The notes under the pieces were generated by a model. The model worked only from the letters and a program-made list of their open reading frames with translations, was not told the DNA's origin and ran no database searches. Positions 53,050 through 61,862 of a DNA stretch of 64,000 bases are shown here, one piece after another. Position 1 is the stretch's first letter. Each line of letters starts with the position of its first letter. Origin of the DNA: CBDUXP01 sp965371225 [NCBI: uncultured bacterium] (GTDB taxonomy: Bacteria > Abyssobacteria > SURF-5 > CBDUXP01); assembly GCA_965371225.1 (NCBI GenBank), contig CBDUXP010000007.1, positions 1-64,000 of the forward strand, in the 5' to 3' direction. A program made the position numbers and the translations under genes.

Positions 53050-53157
53050 GTGCGCGCGTTCTTCCAGCAGTACGGGCCGGACCTGGGCCTGGGGGGGCTC
53101 ATCCTCTACGTCCTGATCCTCGCTTGGGCCACCGCGCAACAACTCGCCGCGTCTTAA
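53050..53157 (+). CDS. 35-residue single-helix membrane peptide
   Basis: The frame from GTG 53050 gives MRAFFQQYGPDLGLGGL followed by ILYVLILAWATAQQLAAS: a short basic N-terminus and one hydrophobic helix (about 12-29). A TATACT box ends 6 bases upstream. The TAA stop shares the palindrome TTAA (53154-53157) with the stop of the convergent methyltransferase. These features fit a real small gene, but I cannot assign a family and conservation is needed to be sure. Confidence 0.5.
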   Translation: MRAFFQQYGPDLGLGGLILYVLILAWATAQQLAAS

Positions 53158-53912
53158 CTCCGGGGCGCGGGGGGCTTCCGGCCCACCGCAAGCGCCGTAA
53201 CGCCGAAGGGCAGATTCCGCGACCGCAGGGGGATCGCCTCCAGCCCGAAGAGGCGGGCGAGCAGATCGTTCACCCATCCCGGCCCCGTCATCTCGAAGTC
53301 CGACCTGACCGGGTGCGACGCGGCGGCCGGGATCAACCGCCGCGCCATCCGCACCGCCGCGATGGGCAGAAACAGGAGCGCATTGCAATAGGTGGCCCGC
53401 TCCGCGCGCAGGCCCGCGCGTTCCATCAAGGCCGTCAGCTCGCGCAGGCGGTAGCGCTTCTGGTGCTGGTTGATCGTATCGTGATCGCCCCAGAGCGCCT
53501 GAAACGCCGGGACGGCGGCGAGGAGCGCGCCCCCGGGCTTGAGGCACCGCGCGCCCTCGGCTACGACGCCCGCGTCGTCGGCGACGTGTTCGATGAGGTC
53601 CAACATGGACACGAGGTCGAATTGGCCATCGGCAAGGGGCAGGGCCGCGCCGCTGCCCTGCACGAGGCCGGCGTCCGTGCGCTCGCGCGCGTAGGCGATC
53701 GCCTCCGGGGCCAGGTCCAACCCCACCACGTCCCCGTATGGCTGAAAGAACCGCAGCATGTGGCCCGTGCCGCAGCCTACGTCCAGAATCCGGGCCCCCG
53801 GCGTGTCGGGGAGGATCGCCGGCAGCAGCGCGCGCAGAATCGCCTGGCGGCCCCGGAACCACCAGTGCGCCTCCTCTACTCTTGCGTACTCGGCGTAGAA
53901 GTGGGTTTCCAC
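53154..53912 (-). CDS. SAM-dependent methyltransferase, lipid/sugar type
   Basis: A 252-residue class I methyltransferase. Motif I ILDVGCGTGHMLRFF, motif II VVGLDLAPEAIAYA, LVSMLDLIEHVADD and GARCLKPGGALLAAVPAF. The N-terminus HFYAEYARVEEAHWWFRGRQ is typical of methyltransferases paired with glycosyltransferases. GTG 53912 overlaps the end of the GT2 gene by 37 bases, so the two are co-translated. A substrate linked to an undecaprenyl or dolichol-type lipid sugar is likely. Confidence 0.9.
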   Translation of the reverse strand: METHFYAEYARVEEAHWWFRGRQAILRALLPAILPDTPGARILDVGCGTGHMLRFFQPYGDVVGLDLAPEAIAYARERTDAGLVQGSGAALPLADGQFDLVSMLDLIEHVADDAGVVAEGARCLKPGGALLAAVPAFQALWGDHDTINQHQKRYRLRELTALMERAGLRAERATYCNALLFLPIAAVRMARRLIPAAASHPVRSDFEMTGPGWVNDLLARLFGLEAIPLRSRNLPFGVTALAVGRKPPAPRS

Positions 53913-54643
53913 CGGGCGGCCGCCTTGGGAAACTGGATGCGCCACCACATCCGCGCAATGGTCCACAACGTCCGGGGAATATTTCCGGGGCGCACCGTGG
54001 TCCGGCCCGCCTGCCGCGGGTAGTGGCGGACCCCCACCTGCTGGATCCGGAGGCGGGCTTTCGCGGCGCGTGACACTATTTCCGCATCCACGAAGAAGTC
54101 GTCGCACACAATGTCGATGCGGTCGAACACCTCCCGCCGAAACAGTTTGAAGGCGCAATCGATATCCCGAACCGGCAACCAGAAGAGGACGAAGATGAGC
54201 TTGTTGTATATCCAGGAGAGGATACAGCGGAGGACCGAGTCATACCGGTAGATGCGAAACCCGATGACCACGTCATGGTCCCGCAGGTGCGGCACGAAGT
54301 AGCGCACCTCCCGAATGTCGAATTGGAGATCGGCGTCCGTGTAAAACAAGTACGGAAGGCGGGCGGCCTGGAATCCGCTCCGCAGCGCCGCACCGTACCC
54401 CCGGTTCGCGCCGTGGTGAATCACGCGCACGTGGCCAGGATCGGCCGCCGCGAGCCGATCGGCGATGGCCCCGGTATCGTCCGTGCTGCCATCATCGACC
54501 ACGATGACTTCATACTCGGTCGCGAGAGGCGCCACCGCGCCGACGGCGGCGCGGACCGCGTTCTCGATGTTCTCCTCTTCGTCCAATGCCGGGAGGATGA
54601 CCGACAGGCCGGCGCAGCGCTGGGCGGGCGTCGGGGCGCTCAC
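53876..54643 (-). CDS. Glycosyltransferase family 2, DPMS-like
   Basis: A 255-residue GT2 enzyme. It has SVILPALDEEENIENAV, VIVVDDGSTDDTGAIAD, and the DxD-type YTDADLQFD with an FDIR.V.Y..P pattern. Later ARIWWRIQFPKAA-type residues (MWWRIQFPKA) may associate with the membrane. It resembles dolichol/undecaprenyl-phosphate mannosyl- or glucosyltransferases. It overlaps both neighbours and sits between an unknown 161-residue protein and a methyltransferase. Confidence 0.9.
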   Translation of the reverse strand: MSAPTPAQRCAGLSVILPALDEEENIENAVRAAVGAVAPLATEYEVIVVDDGSTDDTGAIADRLAAADPGHVRVIHHGANRGYGAALRSGFQAARLPYLFYTDADLQFDIREVRYFVPHLRDHDVVIGFRIYRYDSVLRCILSWIYNKLIFVLFWLPVRDIDCAFKLFRREVFDRIDIVCDDFFVDAEIVSRAAKARLRIQQVGVRHYPRQAGRTTVRPGNIPRTLWTIARMWWRIQFPKAAARWKPTSTPSTQE

Positions 54644-55125
54644 GCGAATTCCTGGTCGAGCATGGACGTGATGAACTTGTCAAGCGAGACGGGATAGTAC
54701 GCCATCTTCGGAGTCTGGATAACTCCCGTCGTAATGATTTCGCGCCGCTCCAATTCATCCAACACGCGACTCACCATGTCGGAGAGGCCGAACTCGAACT
54801 CGCGCCGGCTGAAATCCTCCAAGTGCAGCTCCACCGGCTGGCGCTGGTACTTGAAAGCGAACACGCGGCCGACAATAGTCTCGTCCAGCGGCTCGGCGTC
54901 GAAGACCTCGCCGTAGGTGGGTGCCTGGTCGCCCGGCCGGACGATGAGTTTCGGGCTGACGAGGATTTTGCCGCGAATTTCGGTCGTCCGGAAGCCGGGC
55001 ACTTCCGATTCGCCCAGCAGAATGTAGGGCAAATCGTGATATCCCGAATGCACGCCGAACGTCGGCTGCCGGATGATGCGTGTCTGCTCGTAGAGCCACT
55101 TCAACTGTTGAGGATCTTTCGGCAT
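54640..55125 (-). CDS. Unknown protein, first gene of GT2-methyltransferase set
   Basis: A 161-residue soluble protein without signal peptide, Cys or membrane segment. It has a beta-rich N-terminus (KILVSPKLIVRPGDQ, then FDAEPLDETIVGRVFAFKYQ) and a helical C-terminus (DMVSRVLDELERREIITTGV and LDKFITSMLDQEF). I do not recognise the family. It is coupled to the GT2 gene by ATGA, so it probably regulates or supports that enzyme. Confidence 0.8.
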   Translation of the reverse strand: MPKDPQQLKWLYEQTRIIRQPTFGVHSGYHDLPYILLGESEVPGFRTTEIRGKILVSPKLIVRPGDQAPTYGEVFDAEPLDETIVGRVFAFKYQRQPVELHLEDFSRREFEFGLSDMVSRVLDELERREIITTGVIQTPKMAYYPVSLDKFITSMLDQEFA

Positions 55126-55212
55126 AGTCGTGCGCGCCACCAGTCGGAACCCGCATGGTATTCTCCCGGCCCAACCCGGCGGCGTCAAGGGGCTGGCCGC
55201 CACCCGCCCGGG

Positions 55213-55221
55213 TGCTATACT
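55213..55221 (+). promoter_or_regulatory. Extended -10 promoter of efflux operon
   Basis: TGC-TATACT, about 100 bases before the adaptor ATG. No convincing -35. Confidence 0.45.
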
Positions 55222-55325
55222 TGGGCGATCTGCGAGCCAAAGCGGGGGGCGGAGGATCCAGTGCAACAGGCCTTTACCCGCGAGCCTTGGTTTGCCGAAA
55301 CCGCCCGGCCCGTTCGAGCAGTGAC

Positions 55326-56420
55326 ATGCCATCGCGTTCCCCCGCCCTCGCAGTAATCCTCGCCACGAGCCTCCTCTTCAGCGGGTGTGGCTCCGACTCC
55401 AGCGCCGCCCCGCCCCCCGAGGAAGATACCGTCAGCATCGGGGTCCGGGTGGTCTCGGTTCAGCGCGGGGACATTATCTCGGTGATCGATGCCGTCGGCA
55501 CGTTGCAGGCGGTTCAGGAAGCAACCATTTCCTCGCGCGTGCCCGGGCGCGTGGACGCGCTGCCCTTCGCCGTGGGCGATTGCGTGGACACCGGAGACCT
55601 GCTGGTCCGGCTGGAACAGCAGGAATTCCACCTGGCCGTCCGCCAGGCGGAAGCGGCCGTCGGGTCGGCCCGCGCGCGCTTGGCGGGCGCGCGCCTGGTG
55701 CACAAGCGCGTGGACGAACTTCGGGCGCAACACATCGCGTCGACCGAACGGCAAGACGCGGCGGCCACGCAACTGGCCATCGGTCAGGCGGGGGTGCGGG
55801 AAGCCAATGCCGCCCTCGATATCGCCGAGGACCAGATGGCCAACAGCGTGATCCTTGCGCCGTTCCGGGGTGATGTGGCGCGTCTGGATGTGAACGTCGG
55901 GGAGCGCATCACGCCCGGCCAGCCGCTCCTGCACCTCGTGAATCTCGATACCGTGGAGATAGACGTCAGTGTGAGCGAGAAGCGTATCCAGGCGGTCACC
56001 CTGGGGCAGTCCGTGCGGGTGCGGGTGGACGGCTTTCCGACACAGAAGTTCGCGGGTGTCGTACACCGACTGTCGCCGACCGTCGACCCCGTCTCACGCA
56101 CGTTCGTCGCCACCGTCCAGCTTGTTAACCCGGACCATCGGCTGCGCCCCGGGATGTTTACGCGCGTCGAAATTCAGGTGGGCGAGCATGTGGATGCCCT
56201 GGTGATCCACCGCGCCGGGTTGCTGGAACTGACCGGCGCACTCTGGGCCGTGCGCGTCCGCGACGGGCGGGCGGAGCGAGTAGAGGTAACGCCGGGCTTC
56301 CGGTACGGGGAGCACGTGGAGATCCAAGCCGGCCTCGACCTTGGGGATCAGGTGGTCACTGAGGGCGCCTACGGGCTGGGCAACGGCGCGGCGTTGCACA
56401 TCATCGCCGACGCCGGCTAG
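55326..56420 (+). CDS. RND efflux periplasmic adaptor lipoprotein
   Basis: A 364-residue membrane fusion protein. The lipobox is LLFSGC. A biotinyl-lipoyl split (ATISSRVPGRVDAL and DVNVGERITPGQPL) brackets a helical hairpin (about 110-180), followed by a beta-barrel (RVRVDGFPTQKFAGVVHRLSPTVD) and a membrane-proximal region. It links the RND pump to an outer-membrane channel, which is not encoded here. The RND gene starts 11 bases later. Confidence 0.93.
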   Translation: MPSRSPALAVILATSLLFSGCGSDSSAAPPPEEDTVSIGVRVVSVQRGDIISVIDAVGTLQAVQEATISSRVPGRVDALPFAVGDCVDTGDLLVRLEQQEFHLAVRQAEAAVGSARARLAGARLVHKRVDELRAQHIASTERQDAAATQLAIGQAGVREANAALDIAEDQMANSVILAPFRGDVARLDVNVGERITPGQPLLHLVNLDTVEIDVSVSEKRIQAVTLGQSVRVRVDGFPTQKFAGVVHRLSPTVDPVSRTFVATVQLVNPDHRLRPGMFTRVEIQVGEHVDALVIHRAGLLELTGALWAVRVRDGRAERVEVTPGFRYGEHVEIQAGLDLGDQVVTEGAYGLGNGAALHIIADAG

Positions 56421-56431
56421 CGGGGCACCTG

Positions 56432-59400
56432 ATGGGTCTGGCCGACTTCTCCGTCCGGCGCGCCGTCGCGGCCTCCATGATGGTCCTGATCGTGCTCGTC
56501 CTGGGCGCGGTGTCGTACTTCCTGATTCCGGTCGACATCATGCCGGACATGACGTTTCCGGTGATCATGGTGCAGATCGACTACGAGGGGGTGGGGCCGG
56601 AGGAGATCGAAAACTCGATCACCAAAATGGCGGAGGAGGCGTTGAGCCGCGTCGACGGAGTCAAGATGCTGCGCAGCGTCTCGACGCGCGGGTTCGTGCA
56701 ACTCGTCATCGAATTCGATTGGGGGCGCAATCTGGACTCGGCGGTGATAGACGTTCGCGAGAAGCTCGACCAGATTCCGGATTTCATGTGGCCGGACGAC
56801 GCCGACCGGCCCCGCATCCAGAAGTTCGACCCGTCGGATATCCCCCTCATGGGCATCACCGTGTACGGCGGCGGCAATGACGTGCACCAACTCCAAGTGA
56901 TCGCGGAAGATTATTGCGAGGACGTCATCGTCGGGGTGGAAGGCGTCGCCGCCGTCAGCATCTTCGGCGGGCCGCCCCGCCAGGTGTTGGTCTCCGTGGA
57001 TCAGGACCGTCTTGCCGCCCACAACTTCGCCATCCAGACCGTGCTCGAAAAGCTCGCCAGCGAGAATTACAACCTCTCGGCCGGCAGCATGAAGGAAGGG
57101 CACAAGGACTATCTGGTCCGGGCGCTCGGGGAATTCACGTCCATCCGCGAAATTGAAGCGGTGATTCTCGGCATGGCTGGTGGGGCGCCCATCCGATTGG
57201 CTGACGTCGCCACCGTCATTGAGACCTACGCGGACGACGTGGTCATTGCGCGGAACGACGGCGAGCCCAGCGTCATGTTGATGCTCACGAAACAGTCCGG
57301 CGCGAATACCGTTGCGGTGAGCGCCCGGGTCTGGGAGAAAATCGCCGAGATTCAGGAGCAGCTCCCGCCCGGGATCGAAATCATAAAAACGTTCGACACC
57401 GCGGATTTCATCAACGAAGCGATTCGTAACGTCCTGGGCAACCTGCTGTGGGGCGGGATGCTGGCCGTGGGCGTTCTCCTGATCTTCCTCCGGCACCTGC
57501 GCCCCACCCTCATCATCGCCATCGCGATCCCCATCTCCCTGCTGACGGCGCTGGTCCCCATGTATTTCCTGGGCACCACGATCAACATGATGTCGCTCGG
57601 CGGGCTCGCGCTGGCCACGGGCATGCTGGTGGACAACGCCATCGTCGTGCTCGAGAACATCTACCGGCGACAGGAGGATGAGGGGGAGCACCGGATGGAT
57701 GCGGCGCGGCGCGGCGCCCGCGAGGTGACCGGTGCGATCACCGGCTCCACCCTCACCACTATCGTCGTGTTCCTCCCCATCGCGTTCACGCAAGGATTCG
57801 CCGCGCGCCTGTTTCGCGACCTCGCCCTCACCGTGACGTTTGCGCTGGCCGCGTCGCTGTTTACCGCGGTCACGCTCGTGCCCATGCTCGCCTCCCGCCT
57901 GCTGGGTAGCACCACGCGCAGCCGGAGCAGCCGGGGGGTATGGATGCGGCAGCTGACCATCGCGTATCGGGGCTTGGCGCGCGCGGTGGTCGCGAATCGG
58001 TGGAGGGTCTTCGTGGTCGGCAACCTCCTCTGGGTCTTCAGCTTCTTCCTGTTCGGTGCGCTGGAGCGGGAGTTCTTGCCCACCCCGAACGACGTCACGA
58101 TCATGGTGACGGCTGAATTGCCTCGCGGCGTACGCCTGGAAGAAACCGATCGGATCGCCCGGCTGATCGAGGACATCCTGGCCGACTTTCCGGAGATCGT
58201 TTCCGCACGCGCCATGGTCGGGGTCGACACCCAGCGTGACGGCCCGGACCCCAAAAAAGCCTCATTCATCCTGACCCTCAGCCACCAATCGGACCGCGAG
58301 CGTACGGTGGCAGAAATCGTGGACGATATTCGGCAGCGCGTGAGCGCCATCCCCGGGATCGAACGGTTCAACTTCGTCAACCTCCAGAGCCAGAGCATGG
58401 GCGGGGGCGGCGGGAAACCCATCGAGTTGAAAATTTTCGGCAAGGACCTGGAGACCCTGGTCGCGCTCTCCTACGCCACCCTCGAGCGACTGAAAGAGAC
58501 GGACGGCGTCCTCGATCCCGAAATTCAATTGACCTACGGGGATCCCGAAGTACAGGTGCGCTTCGACCGGGAGCGCGCCGCCCAACTGGGGATGCCGATC
58601 CGGTTCACCGCCGACCTCATGGAAGCCGCGATTAAGGGGAAAGCGGCGAGCCGGTACCGCTCCCACGGCGAGGAGTACGACATCGTGGTGCGGTTGGACG
58701 AGGTTGACCGGAACAGCGTGGCGGACATCGGGGCCCTCCACTTCATCACCCCCACGGGCGCCCGCACCCAGCTCAGCGATCTTGCGGACGTCCGCTATGG
58801 CGCGGGACCGACGCGCGTGTACCGGGAAAATCAGAAGCGGGCCGCCACCATCGTCTGCAACAAGGCAGTGGGCTATGGGGATGCGAGCGTCGTCGCGAAC
58901 ATTCAAGTGGCCCTTGCGGACCTGCCCTTACCGCCGGGGTACTACATCGAGTACGGGGGGTCGTACGAGCGCATGCAGGAGACGCTGCGCGATCTGGGCT
59001 TCGCCGCGGCGCTGGCGGTGCTGCTGGTGTACATGATCATGGCGGCGCTGTTTGAATCGCTCGTCCTGCCCCTGGCGATCATGCTGTCCGTGCCCTTCGC
59101 CTTCGTGGGCTCGCTCTGGGCGCTGCTAATCACCGGCACCACCCTCTCCGCCGTGTCCGGCATCGGCACGATCCTGCTCGCGGGCATTGTCGTGAACAAC
59201 GGCATTGTGCTCGTGGACTATGCCAATCAGTGCCGGCTCCGTGGCGTGTCCCCCGAGGCAGCGATCATCAAGGCCTGCGTGACGCGCCTGCGGCCGATCC
59301 TGATGACCAACTGCACGACGATTCTCGCGCTGTTGCCCATGGCGCTGATCGGCGGGGCCGGCGTGGAAATGCGCCGGCCACTGGCCATCAGCATCATTGG

Positions 59401-59572
59401 GGGCCTCACCTTCGGCGTGGTGCTCACGCTGGTGCTCTTGCCCTCCGCGTATCTCCTCCTGTCGACGCTGGGAGACCGGGTGAGCCGCGCGACCCTACGC
59501 GTGCTGCATGGGGAGGAGGACGCCGCTCTCCCGGCAGCAGGGGCCGACCGGGGGCCCACTGAGCCGTTCTAG
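56432..59572 (+). CDS. RND efflux transporter permease, HAE type
   Basis: A 1046-residue RND pump with twelve helices and two large periplasmic loops. The helix 4 motif is LVDNAIVVLENI, so AcrB Asp407 is kept but Asp408 is Asn. The helix 10 region VNNGIVLVDYAN replaces AcrB Lys940. These changes are common in a subfamily unlike AcrB and imply a different proton relay. Its substrate may be lipids or drugs. It overlaps the end of convergent moaE at CTAG. Confidence 0.93.
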   Translation: MGLADFSVRRAVAASMMVLIVLVLGAVSYFLIPVDIMPDMTFPVIMVQIDYEGVGPEEIENSITKMAEEALSRVDGVKMLRSVSTRGFVQLVIEFDWGRNLDSAVIDVREKLDQIPDFMWPDDADRPRIQKFDPSDIPLMGITVYGGGNDVHQLQVIAEDYCEDVIVGVEGVAAVSIFGGPPRQVLVSVDQDRLAAHNFAIQTVLEKLASENYNLSAGSMKEGHKDYLVRALGEFTSIREIEAVILGMAGGAPIRLADVATVIETYADDVVIARNDGEPSVMLMLTKQSGANTVAVSARVWEKIAEIQEQLPPGIEIIKTFDTADFINEAIRNVLGNLLWGGMLAVGVLLIFLRHLRPTLIIAIAIPISLLTALVPMYFLGTTINMMSLGGLALATGMLVDNAIVVLENIYRRQEDEGEHRMDAARRGAREVTGAITGSTLTTIVVFLPIAFTQGFAARLFRDLALTVTFALAASLFTAVTLVPMLASRLLGSTTRSRSSRGVWMRQLTIAYRGLARAVVANRWRVFVVGNLLWVFSFFLFGALEREFLPTPNDVTIMVTAELPRGVRLEETDRIARLIEDILADFPEIVSARAMVGVDTQRDGPDPKKASFILTLSHQSDRERTVAEIVDDIRQRVSAIPGIERFNFVNLQSQSMGGGGGKPIELKIFGKDLETLVALSYATLERLKETDGVLDPEIQLTYGDPEVQVRFDRERAAQLGMPIRFTADLMEAAIKGKAASRYRSHGEEYDIVVRLDEVDRNSVADIGALHFITPTGARTQLSDLADVRYGAGPTRVYRENQKRAATIVCNKAVGYGDASVVANIQVALADLPLPPGYYIEYGGSYERMQETLRDLGFAAALAVLLVYMIMAALFESLVLPLAIMLSVPFAFVGSLWALLITGTTLSAVSGIGTILLAGIVVNNGIVLVDYANQCRLRGVSPEAAIIKACVTRLRPILMTNCTTILALLPMALIGGAGVEMRRPLAISIIGGLTFGVVLTLVLLPSAYLLLSTLGDRVSRATLRVLHGEEDAALPAAGADRGPTEPF

Positions 59573-60027
59573 GAGTAATCGGGGGTCGTGGTATTGCGGC
59601 GCTGGTGGTCGTAACCGACCCAGCGCGACTCGCCGGCCACCAGGTGCTCCTTCTTCCACAGCGGCGTATGCAACTTGATCTCGTCCATGATCCACTGGCA
59701 GGCGTCGAACGCCGGCTTCCGATGGGCGCTCGCGCAGGCGATGGCCACCAGCGTGTCCCCGACCGCGCGCTCGCCGATGCGGTGCGTGATGGCCACGTCG
59801 GACAGGTCGAATTGCGTGATGGCGCGCTCCGCAACGCTCGTGAGCGACTTCACGGCCATGGACTCATAGCACTCCCACGACATGCCGGAAATGGGCTGCC
59901 CGTCCGGGGCAAGGCTGCGCACGGTGCCGAGGAACGTCACGATCGCACCGATATCGTCCGCCCGCAACGGAGCCACCAGGGCGTCCAACTGAAAATCGCC
60001 TTCCTGGATGCGAATGTGCGGCACCAT
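59569..60027 (-). CDS. moaE: Molybdopterin synthase catalytic subunit
   Basis: A 152-residue MoaE. HRIGERAVGDTLVAIACAS, FDACQWIMDEIKLHTPLWKKEH and the conserved active-site Lys in LWKKEH are present. With MoaD it inserts sulfur into precursor Z to make molybdopterin. Its ATG overlaps the moaD stop codon. It would serve the periplasmic molybdoenzyme MsrP found at 28.8 kb and others. Confidence 0.95.
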   Translation of the reverse strand: MVPHIRIQEGDFQLDALVAPLRADDIGAIVTFLGTVRSLAPDGQPISGMSWECYESMAVKSLTSVAERAITQFDLSDVAITHRIGERAVGDTLVAIACASAHRKPAFDACQWIMDEIKLHTPLWKKEHLVAGESRWVGYDHQRRNTTTPDYS

Positions 60028-60272
60028 CAGCCCCCGCTGACGGGTGGGATCAAGGCGATCGTATCCCCCGCTTTCACTCTGGCGCCCTCGTGCGCATACT
60101 CTTCGTTAAGCGCCACGAGACAGCTGGGCAGCGCCTGGCCGATCGCCGGGTAGTCGGCCGCCAAGTCCTCGAGTATGCGGCTCACCGGCGTCCCGTCCGG
60201 TGCGTCGAGTTCGAGTTCCCCGAACCCCACACGCTCGCGCAAACCGGCAAAACACAGAATCGTCACCGCCAC
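60027..60272 (-). CDS. moaD: Molybdopterin synthase sulfur carrier subunit
   Basis: An 81-residue ubiquitin-like protein ending in the required Gly-Gly (IPPVSGG), the site of thiocarboxylate formation. The N-terminus VTILCFAGLRERVG is typical. Two GTG starts are possible (60272 and 60266); both leave the fold intact. A TATGCT box lies just upstream on the same strand. Confidence 0.92.
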   Translation of the reverse strand: MAVTILCFAGLRERVGFGELELDAPDGTPVSRILEDLAADYPAIGQALPSCLVALNEEYAHEGARVKAGDTIALIPPVSGG

Positions 60273-60324
60273 GCGGGCACTGTAGCATAGCCATGTACCC
60301 CGTACACCGACCACTACGCATCGT

Positions 60325-60702
60325 ATGACCAGAGCCACCGTCCTCCTTATCGACGACAACCTCTTCTTCCTGGACAAGCTGAAGCACCAGGTGGAAGCTG
60401 CGGGCTTTGCGCCCAAGTCGGCCATGTTCTCTGCTGCGGTCGACTCCGCCCTCGACTCTCGCTTGCCCGCCGCCGTCGTGGTCAACCTGGAAGCGGACCG
60501 CATGGACGCGCTCGCCATCATCGCGGACCTCCGCGCGCACCAGGGGCTCGCGAGCACGCCGATCGTGGCGTTTGCGGGCCACGTGAAGCCGGAATTACTT
60601 CAGCAGGGTCAGGAAGCAGGCGCGACGCGCGTCGTCACCAACGGCCAGATCGCATCCGGCTTGGCGCAGATGCTCCAGGAACTGTGCGCCGAACAGCCCT
60701 GA
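60325..60702 (+). CDS. Degenerate response-regulator receiver (pseudo-receiver)
   Basis: A 125-residue single-domain receiver. The acidic pair Asp10-Asp11 (LLIDDN) is kept, but the phosphoacceptor Asp is Asn54 (VVVNLEADRMD), the switch Thr is Ala84 (VAFAGHV), and the Lys of beta5 is missing (RVVTNGQ). It cannot be phosphorylated in the usual way and probably works as a constitutive protein-interaction module. It stands alone, with no histidine kinase nearby. Confidence 0.88.
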   Translation: MTRATVLLIDDNLFFLDKLKHQVEAAGFAPKSAMFSAAVDSALDSRLPAAVVVNLEADRMDALAIIADLRAHQGLASTPIVAFAGHVKPELLQQGQEAGATRVVTNGQIASGLAQMLQELCAEQP

Positions 60703-60719
60703 CGACCGACGGGGCGGTG

Positions 60720-61856
60720 TTACCCCTCGTCGGCCCGCCCCGCCCCTTGCGCGGCGATGACTTGCTCGGGCGCGCCGTGCGGCTGGAGCGGCGGCGGCTT
60801 GGGCAAGCCAAGGCGCGGGGCCAGGTCGTCCGCCAGCCACGCCCCGAGGACGGCGTATCCGCGCGTATTGGGATGCCGCTGCTCGCTCATGAGGCGGTCC
60901 GGCCCGAGGGAGACGAACAGCGGACGGACATCGCGCACGGGCACCTGGAACGTGGCGCCTGCCTGCTGGAGCTGCGCGACGGTGATGGGCCGCTGGTTGT
61001 ACAGGACGAGAATGAGCGACGGTATCCCGCGGTCCCGCAACATGGCGAGCATGCGGGTGTAATTGTCGTACGTCTTGTTCGCGCGTTCGGGATCGACCGC
61101 ATCAGGCGCCGCGGCTTCCCGGGCGCGCAGGACGGCGCGCTTATAGCGGCGGTACGCGGCGCTCCGGGTGAGGCCCCGCTGCATGACCGCGCGCCAGTCG
61201 GACCGGCCGTGCGCGGCCAGAAACACCCGCATCTCCCGGGGATGCATCCAGACATCGTTATGCCCATAGGCCAGGATCACGAAGTCCGGCTTCAGCGGCA
61301 GGATCACCTGCTCGAGCCACAGCACCCCGTGGTCGCTGGAATAGGACGGGACGCCCGCGTTGATCACCTCGACGCGACCCGGGGCCACGCGGTCGAGCTG
61401 CTGTTGCACCACCGCCGGGTAGGTGAATTCGTCCGGCGCGTTCAGCCCGAAGGTGACGCTGTCTCCCAGGCAGGCCAGGCGCACCGCCGGCCGGGCATCG
61501 CGGAGTTCCGGGCCGCGGAATCCCTGGGCGTTCAACCGGACGTGGTAGGTCTGCTCGACCGCCTGCATGGGATTGAGATTGACCAGGTACCGGTACTCCG
61601 TCTCGTAGTGCGGCCGCGGCCGCCAGAGCAGGTCCCGATCGAGCACGAACATACTCTGGGGGCTCGTGCGGTAATGATCCTCTATACCGATGACCTCGGC
61701 CGCATAGGGGTTGGCGTTGGACTCCACCAGCCAGGCCAGCCCCTCCACCCCCAGCCCGAGGAGCAGCAGAAACACGAGCGTGAAGGCGGCGCTCTTGAGC
61801 GGCCCCGGGCTGGCGGACGTGTGGGGCGGCGCGGGCGCGGGCGCCGAATCGGCCAT
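60720..61856 (-). CDS. Membrane-anchored SGNH/GDSL hydrolase
   Basis: A 378-residue protein with a Pro/Ala-rich start, one N-terminal helix (about 20-45) and an SGNH hydrolase domain. Block I is CLGDSVTFGLN (Ser nucleophile), block III AYGHNDVWM, and the final EQRHPNTRGY carries the catalytic His; the usual DxxH Asp is Glu. Such proteins remove acyl groups from cell-surface polysaccharides (AlgX/WssH-like). ATG 61856 lies 6 bases from a TGG-TATACT box, so it may be leaderless. Confidence 0.88.
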   Translation of the reverse strand: MADSAPAPAPPHTSASPGPLKSAAFTLVFLLLLGLGVEGLAWLVESNANPYAAEVIGIEDHYRTSPQSMFVLDRDLLWRPRPHYETEYRYLVNLNPMQAVEQTYHVRLNAQGFRGPELRDARPAVRLACLGDSVTFGLNAPDEFTYPAVVQQQLDRVAPGRVEVINAGVPSYSSDHGVLWLEQVILPLKPDFVILAYGHNDVWMHPREMRVFLAAHGRSDWRAVMQRGLTRSAAYRRYKRAVLRAREAAAPDAVDPERANKTYDNYTRMLAMLRDRGIPSLILVLYNQRPITVAQLQQAGATFQVPVRDVRPLFVSLGPDRLMSEQRHPNTRGYAVLGAWLADDLAPRLGLPKPPPLQPHGAPEQVIAAQGAGRADEG

Positions 61857-61862
61857 GCGCCG

